Part shown: in pieces, positions 9,267-20,167 of the stretch | How the letters are laid out: each line of letters starts with the position of its first letter | How positions within the stretch are numbered: position 1 is the stretch's first letter | Origin: an uncultured Dehalococcoidia bacterium | Lineage (GTDB): Bacteria > Chloroflexota > Dehalococcoidia > Lucifugimonadales > UBA3495 | Length of the DNA stretch: 64,000 bases | NCBI GenBank assembly: GCA_951812625.1 | Contig: CATOSP010000002.1 | Coordinates: forward strand, 1,466,880-1,530,879 | Direction: 5' to 3' | Made by a program: the position numbers and the translations under genes | The notes under the pieces: model-generated | The model's input: the letters and a program-made list of their open reading frames with translations, nothing else | Database searches by the model: none | Told to the model about the DNA's origin: nothing

Positions 9267-10073
9267 GTGAAGAGGAACCGCAAACGGGAAACCGCGTCCA
9301 ACTCAGCCTCCCCGTACTCCGGCGGGATAACGATCAAGACCCGTGAGGAGCTTGATTCTATGCGCGCCGCAGGTGCCATTGTTGGCACGGTGTTGGGCCT
9401 GTTGCGCGATGCAGTCGAGCCAGGGATCACCACGCGGGAACTCGACGCCATTGCCTATCGAGAGATCGTGCGCCAGGGGGCCAAACCCACTTTCAAGGGG
9501 TACCGCGGCTTCCCTGCCAGCATCTGCGCATCCGTTAACAACGAAATCGTCCACGGGATCCCCGGCAAGAAAGTCCTGAAGGACGGCGACATCATCAAGA
9601 TGGACGTCGGCGCAACCTTGGAAGGGTTCATTGGGGACGCGGCGATCTCGGTCGCCGTTGGGTCCCGCACATCTGCTGCCGATGCCCTGATGGAACACAC
9701 TCGGAACGGTCTGATGGAGGGCATCAAGGCAGCTCTGCCCGGAAACCGCATTGGAGACATAGGCGCTGCTGTTCAAGCCTATGGCGAGGCGCGTGGCTAC
9801 GGGATCGTAAGGGAGTTCGTCGGTCACGGGGTGGGTCGGTTCCTGCACGAAGACCCACAGGTGCCGAATTACGGGCAGGCCGGCAGGGGGGCGTTGCTCC
9901 GGCCCGGAATGTGCATCGCCATCGAGCCGATGTTCAATCTGGGGGATTGGCACACTAGAATACTGGACGATCAGTGGACCGTGGTGACGGCAGACGGGAT
10001 GCTGTCGGCCCACTTCGAGCATACGATAGCTATCACTGACGACGGTCCGGTGATCATGACCGCACCACCTTAG
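9267..10073 (+). CDS. map: Methionine aminopeptidase, type I
   Basis: Removes the initiator methionine from nascent proteins using a dinuclear metal site. It is 268 residues from a GTG start; the catalytic domain begins near residue 22 (IKTREELDSMRAAG). Metal ligands are recognisable: Asp pair in KMDVGATLEGFIGDAAISV, His in FVGHGVGRFLHEDPQ, Glu in CIAIEPMFNLG and Glu in HFEHTIAITDDG. The ribosome site for the GTG is weak, and the first ~20 residues are of uncertain reality. Confidence 0.96.
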   Translation: MKRNRKRETASNSASPYSGGITIKTREELDSMRAAGAIVGTVLGLLRDAVEPGITTRELDAIAYREIVRQGAKPTFKGYRGFPASICASVNNEIVHGIPGKKVLKDGDIIKMDVGATLEGFIGDAAISVAVGSRTSAADALMEHTRNGLMEGIKAALPGNRIGDIGAAVQAYGEARGYGIVREFVGHGVGRFLHEDPQVPNYGQAGRGALLRPGMCIAIEPMFNLGDWHTRILDDQWTVVTADGMLSAHFEHTIAITDDGPVIMTAPP

Positions 10074-10179
10074 TTGGTGCCTGAAGTTTATGCCCCATAC
10101 CGCCGCTCCCATACGAGTGGGAGTCCGTTGTCCCAGATCTGGATCTCCGGCAACGCCGATCAATGTTTAGAGGGAGTTT

Positions 10180-10398
10180 ATGGCGAAGAAGCAAGCGATA
10201 GAAGTGGAAGCTAGTGTCCAGGAAGCATTGCCTAATGGGATGTTCCGGGTGACGTTGCCCAATGACCACGAAGTGTTGGCCCATGTGTCAGGGAAGATCC
10301 GGATGCACTTCATCCGGGTTTTGCCTGGAGACCGTGTCCTGGTAGAACTGTCCCCCTATGACCTGTCACGTGGCCGCATCACCTATCGCTTCAAGTAG
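10180..10398 (+). CDS. infA: Translation initiation factor IF-1
   Basis: Binds the 30S A site during initiation. It is 72 residues with a single OB/S1 fold: [20 protein letters not shown], then [18 protein letters not shown] and [17 protein letters not shown]. The ATG start is preceded by AGAGGGAGTTT. The 106-nt gap after map holds no other gene. Confidence 0.97.
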   Translation: MAKKQAIEVEASVQEALPNGMFRVTLPNDHEVLAHVSGKIRMHFIRVLPGDRVLVELSPYDLSRGRITYRFK

Positions 10399-10416
10399 CC
10401 TGCTGGTGTTGGAGCA

Positions 10417-10530
10417 ATGAAAGTAACTGCGTCAGTAAAACCGAGATGTGATAAATGCCGCGTGATCCGGCGGAAGAGGGTGGTGCGTATTATTTGCCCG
10501 AACCCGCGACATGCCCAGCGGCAGGGCTAG
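10417..10530 (+). CDS. rpmJ: 50S ribosomal protein L36, zinc-binding
   Basis: Smallest large-subunit protein. The 37 residues start [20 protein letters not shown] and end [14 protein letters not shown]. The zinc site C-x2-C, then C and H, is complete, so this is the C+ form. The ATG at 10417 follows a GGAG. It occupies its canonical place between infA and rpsM. Confidence 0.95.
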   Translation: MKVTASVKPRCDKCRVIRRKRVVRIICPNPRHAQRQG

Positions 10531-10569
10531 ATTGGCCAAGCGAGATCCGGCCGGAATAGGAGGCCCGAA

Positions 10570-10962
10570 TTGGTCCGTATTGCAGGTGTAGACGTACCCG
10601 ATCGGAAAAAGGCACATGTGGCCTTGACGAGAATCTACGGCATTGGTCCGGCATTGGCCACTGAGATTCTGGCCAAGGCCGAGATCGATACCGAGTCACC
10701 GCCCAGGATGCTGGAATTATCGGAGACACAGGTGGACCGGATTCGGGAAATCGTTGACCGTGAGTACCTGGCCGAAGGAGACCTGCGCCGAGAGGTCAAC
10801 CAGAACATCCGGCGGCTGATAGAGATCGGTTCCTACCGAGGGACCAGGCACCGGAGGGGACTTCCGGCCCATGGGCAGAGGACTCGCACCAACGCGCGTA
10901 CTCGGAAAGGGCCCAGACGCACAGTGGCTGGCCGGGGCCGGCGCACGGGAGGAAAGAAGTAA
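10570..10962 (+). CDS. rpsM: 30S ribosomal protein S13
   Basis: Head protein contacting the P-site tRNA and forming bridges to L5. It is 130 residues with a TTG start after AATAGGAGGCCCGAA. The N-terminal [19 protein letters not shown] and the tail [19 protein letters not shown] are diagnostic. Confidence 0.97.
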   Translation: MVRIAGVDVPDRKKAHVALTRIYGIGPALATEILAKAEIDTESPPRMLELSETQVDRIREIVDREYLAEGDLRREVNQNIRRLIEIGSYRGTRHRRGLPAHGQRTRTNARTRKGPRRTVAGRGRRTGGKK

Positions 10963-10975
10963 GTGGATTTGACTT

Positions 10976-11359
10976 ATGCCTAGGCCAAGAGCACGCCGCC
11001 GCGAGCGGCGAACAGTTGTCCAGGGGCGGGCGTACATCTACTCCACGTTCAATAATACTATGGTCAGCATCACAGATCCCCAGGGCAACGTTATATCCTC
11101 CGCTAGTGCGGGTACCGTCGGATTCAAGGGTTCCCGCAAGGGAACGGCCTTCGCTGCCCAACGTGCTGCCGAGCAGGCAGCCCGCCGTGGCATGGACATG
11201 GGGCTGCGCCAGGTGGATGTACTGATCCGTGGTCCCGGTGCGGGCCGGGAGGCAGCAATCCGGTCCCTGCAGGGGACGGGACTGACCGTTACCAGTATTC
11301 GTGACGTGACGCCGATACCTCACAATGGGTGTCGCCCGCCGAAGAGAAGGAGAGTGTAG
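10976..11359 (+). CDS. rpsK: 30S ribosomal protein S11
   Basis: Platform protein near the E site. It is 127 residues with [19 protein letters not shown] near residue 21, [13 protein letters not shown] near residue 52, and a C-terminal [16 protein letters not shown]. It starts at ATG 13 nt after rpsM. Confidence 0.97.
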   Translation: MPRPRARRRERRTVVQGRAYIYSTFNNTMVSITDPQGNVISSASAGTVGFKGSRKGTAFAAQRAAEQAARRGMDMGLRQVDVLIRGPGAGREAAIRSLQGTGLTVTSIRDVTPIPHNGCRPPKRRRV

Positions 11360-11370
11360 GAAAACTCCTG

Positions 11371-11997
11371 ATGGGTAGATATACAGGACCCTCCTGCCGG
11401 CTATGCCGCCGCGCTGGGGAAAAGCTATTTCTCAAAGGGGAGCGGTGCTTTACGCCACGTTGCGCCATCGAACGTCGGCGTTCAGCCCCGGGTAACCAAT
11501 CACGGAGGCGCAGGCGTCCCTCTGACTACGGTGTTCACCTGCTGGAGAAGCAAAAGGCCAAGTACATCTACGGTGTGCTTGAGTCGCAATTTCGTCGTTA
11601 CATGTCTGAGGCGTTCGACACTCCGGGAGTGACCGGCCTCAACCTTCTGCGATCCCTCGAGAGGCGCTTTGACAACGTCGTGTTCCTGTTGGGATTCGCC
11701 GATTCTCGCAAACAGGCCCGCCAATTGGTCATGCACGGCCATCTTCAGGTCAACGGCCGCAAGACGGATATTCCCTCCTATCAGGTTGAGGTTGGGGACG
11801 TAATTTCCTGGAAGGAGTCAGACAAGACTACGGACTTCTATAAAGAACGAACCGACGGGATTCCCAAGCGGCCGATCCCGGCTTGGTTGCTGCTGGACGC
11901 CACGGACATGACTGGGCGTGTGATGAATCTGCCTGCAGATGAAGACTTACAGCAGGCCATCAATTCCCGTCTAATAGTTGAGTTTTACTCGAGGTAA
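11371..11997 (+). CDS. rpsD: 30S ribosomal protein S4, zinc-binding
   Basis: Primary 16S rRNA-binding protein that nucleates 30S assembly. It is 208 residues from ATG 11371 (MGRYTGPSCRLCRRAGEKL). An upstream in-frame start at 11329 lies inside rpsK and adds residues not seen in the family, so it is rejected. Four cysteines (CRLC, then CFTPRC) make the N-terminal zinc knuckle. The S4 RNA-binding domain is near residues 95-155 (RLDNV-like RFDNVVFLLGFADSRKQARQ, then HGHLQVNGRKTDIPSYQV). Confidence 0.96.
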   Translation: MGRYTGPSCRLCRRAGEKLFLKGERCFTPRCAIERRRSAPGNQSRRRRRPSDYGVHLLEKQKAKYIYGVLESQFRRYMSEAFDTPGVTGLNLLRSLERRFDNVVFLLGFADSRKQARQLVMHGHLQVNGRKTDIPSYQVEVGDVISWKESDKTTDFYKERTDGIPKRPIPAWLLLDATDMTGRVMNLPADEDLQQAINSRLIVEFYSR

Positions 11998-12005
11998 GTG
12001 CCTCT

Positions 12006-13211
12006 ATGTTAGATATCAATGTCATTTCTTCCACTTACCCCGATGGTGGACCCGAACCCCCGAAACTTGGTGTTCAGGTCCTAGAATCGAGTGATAAGTA
12101 TGGTAAAGTAGCTGTCGAGCCCCTCGAGCGGGGCTTCGCCCGCACGATTGGCAACCCGTTGCGAAGAATTTTGTTGAGTTCAACGAACGGCAGCGCTGTC
12201 ACTTGGGTGAAAATCGAGGACGTGGTCCATGAATACGCGGCCATCCCCGGAGTCAAAGAAGAGGTGATGGATCTTCTCCTCAACGTAAAGAGGATTCGCA
12301 TTCGCTCGCAGTCTGAGCGCACCGGCAAGATGCGGCTTGAGGTGTTTGGCCCCGGGCGCGTCTGCGCCGGGGACATCATCACGTCCGTTGATTTCCAGGT
12401 GGTGAATCCGGAGTTGCACTTGGCGACTTTGGACTCCGATGACTCCAGGCTTTCGATAGAGTTCAACGTCGAACAGGGTGTCGGATATCAACAGGCCAAA
12501 CAAGGGGACGGCTCTGAAGGCTTGCCCGTGGGCGTGCTGCCAGTCGACGCGATCTTTAGTCCTGTGCGGAAGGTAAACTTTGAAGTCGAGCATACGCGTG
12601 TGGGACAGGTAACCGACTACGAGCGGCTGGTTCTGGAGGTATGGACCGATGGCACGGTCTCCCCTGTAGAAGCCGTGCGCCGCGCGGCCAACTCGCTGGT
12701 CAATCATTATTTCCTGTTCAGCAACCTGGACGAGTCCGCCGACTCCCGGATAGATCGCCCCTCGCTGATGGTTTCTCCGGAAATATATCAGACTCCCATA
12801 GAGAAGCTGGAACTCTCTCCGCGGACGTTGAATTGCCTGAAGCGGGCCCACATCACCAAGCTTGGAGAGGTGTTGGAACGGTCCGACGATGAACTCCTCA
12901 AGATACGGAACTTCGGCTTCAAATCCCTGACGGAGTTGAAGGACAAGCTCACAGATCATGGTATCGCTCCCAAAGCGGGTGATAGGGCCGCGACTTCGAC
13001 GGGCAACGGTGGCCTCCTTGAACCGGGCGCATTGCCCACGGGTGTGACCCTTTCACCGGAAGAACTGGGGGAACTGATAGCATCTGGTGGCATAGGAAAC
13101 CCCGCCGTCGGCGAGGCTCAATCCGAGGATGGCTCATGGTTGGTTCCTGACGATGATGAGTTGGATGAGGATGGAGACGACTATGACGATGACGAGGAGG
13201 AGTCTTTGTAA
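12006..13211 (+). CDS. rpoA: DNA-directed RNA polymerase subunit alpha with acidic tail
   Basis: Scaffold subunit of RNA polymerase. The N-terminal dimerisation domain covers about residues 20-240 ([20 protein letters not shown]; later [21 protein letters not shown]). The C-terminal domain near residues 265-325 has [19 protein letters not shown] and [19 protein letters not shown], the helix-hairpin-helix that contacts DNA and activators. About 70 further residues end in a very acidic run ([18 protein letters not shown]). Total length is 401 against roughly 315-335 in most bacteria. Confidence 0.97.
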   Translation: MLDINVISSTYPDGGPEPPKLGVQVLESSDKYGKVAVEPLERGFARTIGNPLRRILLSSTNGSAVTWVKIEDVVHEYAAIPGVKEEVMDLLLNVKRIRIRSQSERTGKMRLEVFGPGRVCAGDIITSVDFQVVNPELHLATLDSDDSRLSIEFNVEQGVGYQQAKQGDGSEGLPVGVLPVDAIFSPVRKVNFEVEHTRVGQVTDYERLVLEVWTDGTVSPVEAVRRAANSLVNHYFLFSNLDESADSRIDRPSLMVSPEIYQTPIEKLELSPRTLNCLKRAHITKLGEVLERSDDELLKIRNFGFKSLTELKDKLTDHGIAPKAGDRAATSTGNGGLLEPGALPTGVTLSPEELGELIASGGIGNPAVGEAQSEDGSWLVPDDDELDEDGDDYDDDEEESL

Positions 13212-13213
13212 TC

Positions 13214-13567
13214 ATGGCCTCCCACCGAGTGGCCGGCAGGAAATTGAGCCGGTACAAGGACCAGCGGAAAGCGCTCATGCGGGGGCTTACTTCGGAATTG
13301 ATCCAGCATGAGCGGATCACCACTACATTGGCGAAGGCCAAAGAGACCCGTATAGTGGCCGAGAAGCTGATCACCCACGGTAAGAAGGGGACTTTGCACC
13401 ATCGTCGTCTTGCGTTAGCCCAGGTGCCGAACAAGGCAGTGGTGAAGAAAGTGTTCGACGAAGTGGCTCCTAGGTATGCTGACCGTGCAGGGGGATACAC
13501 AAGAATCATTAAGCTCGGTCGACGACAGGGTGACGGGGCAGAGATAGCAGTTATCGAGCTAGTTTAA
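13214..13567 (+). CDS. rplQ: 50S ribosomal protein L17
   Basis: Tunnel-exit region protein. It is 117 residues: [20 protein letters not shown] near the N-terminus, [20 protein letters not shown], and a C-terminal [20 protein letters not shown]. The ATG lies 2 nt after the rpoA stop. Confidence 0.96.
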   Translation: MASHRVAGRKLSRYKDQRKALMRGLTSELIQHERITTTLAKAKETRIVAEKLITHGKKGTLHHRRLALAQVPNKAVVKKVFDEVAPRYADRAGGYTRIIKLGRRQGDGAEIAVIELV

Positions 13568-13658
13568 TCTCTCGCACTTAGCAAGGTTGGGTTCTACCCC
13601 ATCTGAGTGTCTGCGGCTACCGTCGAGTTCTGGCTTTAAGTTTCCGGACGAACCGCCC

Positions 13659-14438
13659 ATGAGGAGAGTGGCGCTACTCGTAGAATACGAAGGCACAAAA
13701 TACAAGGGGTTCCAAATCCAGCGAGATCAACCCACTATTCAGGGGGAGCTGGAGTTCAGCCTCAGCCGCTTCACCGGACAGGCGGTTCGAATCAGAGGAG
13801 CCAGCAGGACCGATTCCGGGGCACATGCCCGAGGCCAGATGGTGGACTTCACGACTACGGCGAGCAGAACAATCGAGTCCTTTTCGTTCGGGATGAATTA
13901 CTACCTGCCTGTTGATATCCGGGTTCAGTCAGCTTATCGAATGATCCCGGAGTTCCACTCCAGGAAGAACGCCAGCAGTCGGGTGTATAGGTATACTGTA
14001 TCGAATCGATCTTGGCCGTCTCCATTAGAACGGAATACGAGCTTCTGGGTACGGGATCCGCTGGATGTGGACCTCATGGCAGAGGCCGCGCAGGCACTGC
14101 TGGGAGACCGGGACTTCCGTCCTCTGGTCCCGGACCACGCGGAAGAGAGGAGTGCGGTTCGCAGGATATACAAGTGGGACGTGTGGCGGGAAGAGTCCGA
14201 CGTGTTCATAGAGTGTGAAGCCAACGGTTTCCTGAAACACTTGGTGCGAAGGGCGAACGCCATACTGATCGAGGTTGGCAAAGGTAAACTGGACACTAGC
14301 ATACTAGGAGGGTTACTGGAAAAGGGAGCGACGGGTGGATTTTCCCTACCGTCAATACCGGCCGGTGGCCTCTGCCTGATGCAGGTAAAATACCCGGATT
14401 TCCGGTCATACGTAGTCAGAGAAGATGAAGAGAGTTAG
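13659..14438 (+). CDS. truA: tRNA pseudouridine(38-40) synthase
   Basis: Isomerises uridines 38-40 in the anticodon arm of tRNAs. It is 259 residues from ATG 13659 (MRRVALLVEYEGTKYKGFQI). An earlier ATG at 13587 would add 24 unrelated residues and is not favoured. The catalytic aspartate is in GASRTDSGAHARGQ near residue 52. HFDARFSA-like elements follow as EFHSRKNASSRVYRYTV, and the C-terminal FLKHLVRRANAILIEVGKG is typical. It overlaps rplM by 14 nt. Confidence 0.95.
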   Translation: MRRVALLVEYEGTKYKGFQIQRDQPTIQGELEFSLSRFTGQAVRIRGASRTDSGAHARGQMVDFTTTASRTIESFSFGMNYYLPVDIRVQSAYRMIPEFHSRKNASSRVYRYTVSNRSWPSPLERNTSFWVRDPLDVDLMAEAAQALLGDRDFRPLVPDHAEERSAVRRIYKWDVWREESDVFIECEANGFLKHLVRRANAILIEVGKGKLDTSILGGLLEKGATGGFSLPSIPAGGLCLMQVKYPDFRSYVVREDEES

Positions 14439-14859
14439 CACGTATTTCCCAAAGAATGATGAGGTCCCTGCAAGGTGGCGGGTCATTGACGCGACTGGCC
14501 AAGTGCTCGGTCGCTTGTCGCGCGACATTGCCATTGCACTCCAGGGCAAGGACAAGCCGGAGTATTCCCGATCGGTGATGACCGGAGACTACGTTATCGT
14601 GGTCAACGCCTCGAAGGTCCGGGTCACAGGGCGGAAGAGGGATCAAAAGCTCTACTACCGCCATAGTGGCTATGTAGGTAACCTGAAGACGTTCCGGCTT
14701 GGAGACATGCTGGAAACGAGGCCCGAACGGGTTATCGAGTTGGCCGTTAAGGGAATGCTTCCCCGGAACAACCAGGGTCGGCACATGCTCCGGCGTCTGA
14801 AGGTGTACGCCGGAGAATCACACCCCCACGAGGCGCAGGTGGTGGGGTTCGGCGTGTAG
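14425..14859 (+). CDS. rplM: 50S ribosomal protein L13
   Basis: Early-assembly large-subunit protein. It is 144 residues with WRVIDATGQVLGRLSRDIA near residue 18, YYRHSGYVGNLK near residue 77 and AVKGMLPRNNQGRHMLRRL near residue 107. The start ATG lies inside the last codons of truA, indicating coupled translation. Confidence 0.97.
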   Translation: MKRVSTYFPKNDEVPARWRVIDATGQVLGRLSRDIAIALQGKDKPEYSRSVMTGDYVIVVNASKVRVTGRKRDQKLYYRHSGYVGNLKTFRLGDMLETRPERVIELAVKGMLPRNNQGRHMLRRLKVYAGESHPHEAQVVGFGV

Positions 14860-14897
14860 TCGGGCCGCATTAATATGACTTAGGGTAGGTATAGGTT

Positions 14898-15308
14898 TTG
14901 GTAGGAACTGCGGCAGAGCAGGAATATTACTACGGTACGGGGAAACGCAAGACGTCAATCGCCAAGGTGAGGCTCTACTTGGACGATGGTGGCCCTACGA
15001 TTGTCAACGGCAAACCCGTGGACGAATATTTCGGATGGCGGCCTTGGCAGGACATTATCCAGGAACCACTCCGGGTCATAGAGATGGCTAACAGGTTCCG
15101 CGTAATGGTGCGGGTCATTGGGGGCGGTGTGCACTCCCAGGCGCAGGCCATCCGGCACGGCGTCGCCAGAGCGCTGGTCGCCTACGATCCCGGTTTGAAG
15201 GGTGAGTTACGCCGACACGGGTTCATCACCCGGGACGCGCGAATCAAGGAAAGCAAGAAGTACGGACTGAAGCGCGCCCGGCGGGCTCCCCAATACACCA
15301 AGCGTTAG
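14898..15308 (+). CDS. rpsI: 30S ribosomal protein S9
   Basis: Head protein whose C-terminal tail reaches the P-site tRNA. It is 136 residues with a TTG start. YYYGTGKRKTSIAKVRL opens the core, GGGVHSQAQAIRHGVARAL lies near residue 75, and the tail ends RRAPQYTKR with the conserved terminal lysine-arginine. It is the last gene of the plus-strand translation cluster; the convergent phosphohexomutase stop is only 10 nt away, with no obvious terminator between them. Confidence 0.97.
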   Translation: MVGTAAEQEYYYGTGKRKTSIAKVRLYLDDGGPTIVNGKPVDEYFGWRPWQDIIQEPLRVIEMANRFRVMVRVIGGGVHSQAQAIRHGVARALVAYDPGLKGELRRHGFITRDARIKESKKYGLKRARRAPQYTKR

Positions 15309-15318
15309 ACCCAGTGTG

Positions 15319-16734
15319 TTAGACGCCCAGATAATGGGCAGCAGCGTCAATCAGTCGGTCCACGTCCGCCTGGCTCTCGGCCTCGGCGTATATGCGCAGT
15401 AGAGGTTCGGTCCCGGAGAAGCGGGAAATCAACCAGGCGTTCTCGAACAACAGTCGTCGTCCGTCAATGGCGTCGGTTCCCAGTATCGGCATTCCTGCCA
15501 GTTGCCTCAGGTCGGGACTATCCAGGCGAGCCTGAATGCGGTCATGGTCTTCGGCTTCGAAGGCTACGTCACGCCGATGGTAGTAATGTTCCCCGACCAT
15601 GTCGAACAAGCCCCGCACTAATTGAGACGGCGTCTTTCCGGTGCGGGCCATGTATTCAAGCACTAACAACCCGCTCAGGATCCCATCCCTTTCTGGGATG
15701 TGCCCCCGGAATGAGAACCCTCCACTTTCCTCTCCGGCCATCAGTGCGTCTGATTCGGACATCTTCGGGCCGATGTACTTGAACCCAACCCGCATTTCGT
15801 GGATCTCTACTCCGTATTGCTGAGCGAGCTTGTTGAGCATCATCGATGAGGTGACACCCTTCACCAGTGGCCCGCGCTGCCCCTTTTCCTCCAACAGGTA
15901 CAGTGCCAGCAGCGAGAAGACCTCCAGTGTGGTGATGAATCGCCCCTGCTCATCCACTACTCCGACTCGGTCCGCATCACCGTCCAGGGCAATGCCCACC
16001 GAATGACGCTGGTCCCTCACGTCCTGCATCAATTTGCGCAGATTTTGGGCAATGGGTTCGGGCTGTTCCATGCCAGGGAACGCCGGATTGTGTGTCCCGT
16101 GCAACTCATCCGCCACCGTAGTGCCGCCGGAGAGCAGGTGGGGAATATAACCCGCGCCAGCTCCGAACATGGCGTCGACGCGGACGTTCAGACCAGCCCC
16201 GCGGATGGTATCCAGGTCAACTAATCCGGAGATCTTCTCCATGTACGATGGGGCAGGGTCGAAGTCGACCACCCACCCCTGCTGGCGCGCTCGTCCGAGA
16301 GGGACTGACTTCACCCTGCCAACGCTGGCGATGAAGTGTTCGAGAAGGTCGGTGATTTCCTGCGTTGCGCTGCCGGCATAGTCCGGCTTGAACTTGAACC
16401 CGTTCCAGATGCCAGGGTTGTGGCTCGCCGTGATGATGGCTGCGCCCGCAGACTCTCGATCCAGGATACTGAAACTAAGTACCGGAGTGGGGGACGCGGT
16501 CTCGGACAGGTGGGTTCTGACTTCGTTGGCAGCCATTACCGAAGCGACGGTTTCGGCGAATTCCCTGGAAAGAAATCGGGTATCGTGACCCACAACCAGG
16601 CCCTTACCAGCCAAGCCCGTCGCCTTCAGGTAGTCGGCTAGGCCTTGGGCGCAACGGCCCACATTCTCGAAGGTGAACTCATCGGCTATTATTGCCCGCC
16701 AGCCGTCCGTTCCGAAGCGGATCGGCGCGGTCAC
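15319..16734 (-). CDS. Phosphoglucomutase/phosphomannomutase family protein
   Basis: Alpha-D-phosphohexomutase that interconverts hexose 1- and 6-phosphates through a phosphoserine. All four active-site loops are visible: ITASHNP with the phosphorylated Ser near residue 100, the metal loop LDGDADRVG, the sugar loop GEESGGFSFRGHIPERDG and the phosphate loop RFSGTEPLLRIYAE. Length is 471 residues from GTG 16734. That start gives a 4-nt GTGA overlap with the stop of the upstream gene and removes 25 unlikely residues of a longer frame. Whether glucose, mannose or glucosamine phosphate is preferred cannot be read from sequence. Confidence 0.92.
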   Translation of the reverse strand: MTAPIRFGTDGWRAIIADEFTFENVGRCAQGLADYLKATGLAGKGLVVGHDTRFLSREFAETVASVMAANEVRTHLSETASPTPVLSFSILDRESAGAAIITASHNPGIWNGFKFKPDYAGSATQEITDLLEHFIASVGRVKSVPLGRARQQGWVVDFDPAPSYMEKISGLVDLDTIRGAGLNVRVDAMFGAGAGYIPHLLSGGTTVADELHGTHNPAFPGMEQPEPIAQNLRKLMQDVRDQRHSVGIALDGDADRVGVVDEQGRFITTLEVFSLLALYLLEEKGQRGPLVKGVTSSMMLNKLAQQYGVEIHEMRVGFKYIGPKMSESDALMAGEESGGFSFRGHIPERDGILSGLLVLEYMARTGKTPSQLVRGLFDMVGEHYYHRRDVAFEAEDHDRIQARLDSPDLRQLAGMPILGTDAIDGRRLLFENAWLISRFSGTEPLLRIYAEAESQADVDRLIDAAAHYLGV

Positions 16735-17501
16735 GTAGAGGTTCCCGGATCGGAGGGAGGAGTTGAGTCCTGCGGGATGGCAACGCAAGCCTGAATGGCT
16801 TGTTCCCACTCATCTAGGTTGAAAAAGAAGGGGCCTGCCCCGCCGTGGTATGCTACTTTGCCATTAGTGTCGACCAGGTAGACTCGTTCCGGGGCCGCGC
16901 CGAATGCGTCGTCGACAGAGTTGTCCATCTCCTCGACCAGTATGGGAATGGTGATGTTGAGATCTAGGCTGCACGCCTGGGCGACTTCTTCCCGCTCGTC
17001 ATAGCTCTGGTGCTGCCGGTAATAGACTTCGTCCTGGAGATTGGCGTCTACCTGCCATCCATCGGTGGGGTGGGCCTCACGCACGTATACAACGAAGAAC
17101 TCTACCTGCCCGGCGAACCGCTCTTGTATCGCCTCTATGCGCCCTACCTGGGCGCGAAACGGGGGTCAAGTGTAGCTGCCGAACACCAGGGCAACTGGGC
17201 GCTGGCCACGGAATCCGGAAAGCCGTACCCGCTCCTCCGATCCGAGGAGCTTCAAGTGGAAGTCTGGGGCCGGCTCACCACGGGCTGGGCCTTGTTCGTC
17301 TCTCTGGATGAGGTGAAGAAGGGTACTTCTCACCCCATCCGGGACGTTATCGAGATGAGGTTCCAGCACTTGACGTGCAGGGACACTCTCGATTGACGCG
17401 GCTTCCCTACGCTCCCGCAGATCGTCGAGGCACTTTCGAAACAGTGCCCGGTCCTCGACGGAAAGGTCGGCAATTGGCCTGCCCTGTTGTCGTGTTTGCA
17501 T
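16731..17501 (-). CDS. Deiodinase-family thioredoxin-fold selenoprotein (UGA at 17166-17168 read as Sec)
   Basis: The frame from ATG 17501 (ribosome site GGAAGGGG) runs 111 codons to a TGA at 17168-17166, then 144 further sense codons to a TGA stop at 16731. Around the internal TGA the translation is ALVFGSYT-U-PPFRAQ, the active-site motif of the iodothyronine deiodinase family (FGSCT-U-PPF in animals). Downstream, VYVREAHPTDGW, VDDAFGAAPERVYLVD and GKVAYHGGAGPFFFN continue that family, so the two halves belong to one 256-residue protein with Sec112. An N-terminal helical region (residues 1-80) precedes the thioredoxin fold. It is probably a redox enzyme; deiodinase activity is not implied. 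Bacterial relatives often have Cys here. It lies between metK and the phosphohexomutase, overlapping the latter by 4 nt. Confidence 0.88.
17139..17155 (-). promoter_or_regulatory. Candidate bacterial SECIS element for the deiodinase-like gene
   Basis: Reading the minus strand, 10 nt after the UGA there is a perfect 6-bp hairpin, GCGCCC-AGGTA-GGGCGC. The apical loop has G as its second base and contains GU. About 16 nt separate the UGA from the loop. Bacterial SECIS elements that bind SelB have this layout: a short stem directly 3' of the UGA, a small loop and a G among the first two loop bases. It lies within coding sequence (codons for RAQVGR). Confidence 0.75.
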
Positions 17502-17562
17502 TGTCAGCCCCTTCCAATGCTCTTCTACAGCCGGGGGTTGCCGGTCAGGATATGTCTGAGTG

Positions 17563-18789
17563 CTACGCCAGTTCTGCCGCGGCCCGAAGCGCATCTGCCT
17601 TGTCGGTCCGCTCCCACGGCAGGTCGAGGTCGTTGCGGCCGAAGTGGCCATAAGCCGCAGTCTTGCCATATATCGGGCGCCTCAGGTTCAGGTCTTCGAT
17701 GATCGCACCCGGACGCAGATCGAACTGCTCGTCCACCAATTCCACGATGCGTTCGTTGGGCAGGTGGTTCGTATCGAAGGTCTCCACGGAAATTGAGATC
17801 GGCCTCGCGACTCCGATTGCATAGGAGACGATGACCTCTACCCGATCAGCCAGGCCGGCGGCGACGATATTCTTCGCAACGTAGCGGGCTGCGTATGCCC
17901 CGGACCGGTCAACCTTGGTGGGGTCCTTCCCGGAGAATGCGCCGCCTCCATGACGGGCGATGCCGCCGTAGGTGTCGACGAGGATCTTCCGTCCGGTCAA
18001 CCCGGTGTCTCCCTGGGGGCCGCCGATGACGAACCAACCGCTGGGGTTCACGTAGTAGTTGGTGTCACTGTCAAGGAGTTCGCTGGGCACCACTGGCCTA
18101 ATGACGTGCTCGATGATGTCCTGCCGGATCATTTCTCGGAACGCGCCCCGGTCCTCTTGGTCCTCGTGCTGGGTACTGATGACTACCGCATCGACCCGAT
18201 GTGGCTTCCCGTAACGGTACTCCACCGTGACCTGCGACTTGCCATCCGGGCCGAGGTATGGAAGCGTACCGTCCTTGCGCACCGCGGAGAGCCTCTCGAC
18301 CAAGCGGTGAGACAGGTCTACGGTCAAGGGCATCAGCCCATCGGTCTCGTTGCAGGCGAAACCAACCATCATGCCCTGGTCGCCAGCTCCAGTGGACCGG
18401 CGGGCGTCGGCTGCTGCGCCGTTGTCCCGGTGTTCCAGGGAGGTGGTGACACCCTGGCTGATGTCAGCGGACTGTTGGCTTACGTGAGCAATGACACCGC
18501 AGGAACCGCCGTCGAGTCCGTATTTGACGTCGGTATACCCGATGTCCAAAATCACCTGGCGGGCAATTTCGTTGAAGTCCAGCCTGGAGTTGGAGGTTAT
18601 TTCCCCTGTCACCATGACAAGATTCTTGGTGGCCACGGTTTCACATGCCACCCGGCTCATCTCATCATCTGCCAAGGCGGCGTCCAGCACCGCGTCCGAT
18701 ATCTGGTCGCACAGCTTGTCGGGATGGCCCTCGGTAACGGACTCGGAAGTGAGGAGGTACTTGGGTGAGGATGTAAAAAGTAACGCCAT
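17563..18789 (-). CDS. metK: S-adenosylmethionine synthetase
   Basis: Makes SAM from methionine and ATP. It is 408 residues. Motifs are [20 protein letters not shown] near residue 18, [16 protein letters not shown] near residue 132 (ATP-binding) and [19 protein letters not shown] near residue 280 (P-loop-like). An HGGGAFSG context and C-terminal [14 protein letters not shown] complete the family. The ATG start has CAGGAGAAGAAC upstream. It follows ahcY by 25 nt on the same strand, so both are probably on the riboswitch-led transcript. Confidence 0.97.
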   Translation of the reverse strand: MALLFTSSPKYLLTSESVTEGHPDKLCDQISDAVLDAALADDEMSRVACETVATKNLVMVTGEITSNSRLDFNEIARQVILDIGYTDVKYGLDGGSCGVIAHVSQQSADISQGVTTSLEHRDNGAAADARRSTGAGDQGMMVGFACNETDGLMPLTVDLSHRLVERLSAVRKDGTLPYLGPDGKSQVTVEYRYGKPHRVDAVVISTQHEDQEDRGAFREMIRQDIIEHVIRPVVPSELLDSDTNYYVNPSGWFVIGGPQGDTGLTGRKILVDTYGGIARHGGGAFSGKDPTKVDRSGAYAARYVAKNIVAAGLADRVEVIVSYAIGVARPISISVETFDTNHLPNERIVELVDEQFDLRPGAIIEDLNLRRPIYGKTAAYGHFGRNDLDLPWERTDKADALRAAAELA

Positions 18790-18814
18790 TGTTCTTCTCC
18801 TGGAAAAGGGTTGC

Positions 18815-20110
<1,296 letters not shown>

Positions 20111-20167
20111 TCACCGCCTCTCTCACCCCCGCCGAGTGGCACAGTATTCTCCTAACGAATTAGATGA

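Noticed and set aside
11329..11370. Upstream start for rpsD
   Set aside because: It overlaps the conserved end of rpsK and adds residues absent from S4; ATG 11371 begins the family sequence.
16731..17669. Reading the deiodinase-like locus as two genes or a pseudogene
   Set aside because: The two halves are in one frame, both match the same family, only one TGA separates them, it falls at the active-site Sec position, and a SECIS-like hairpin follows. Decay would be expected to hit other sites.
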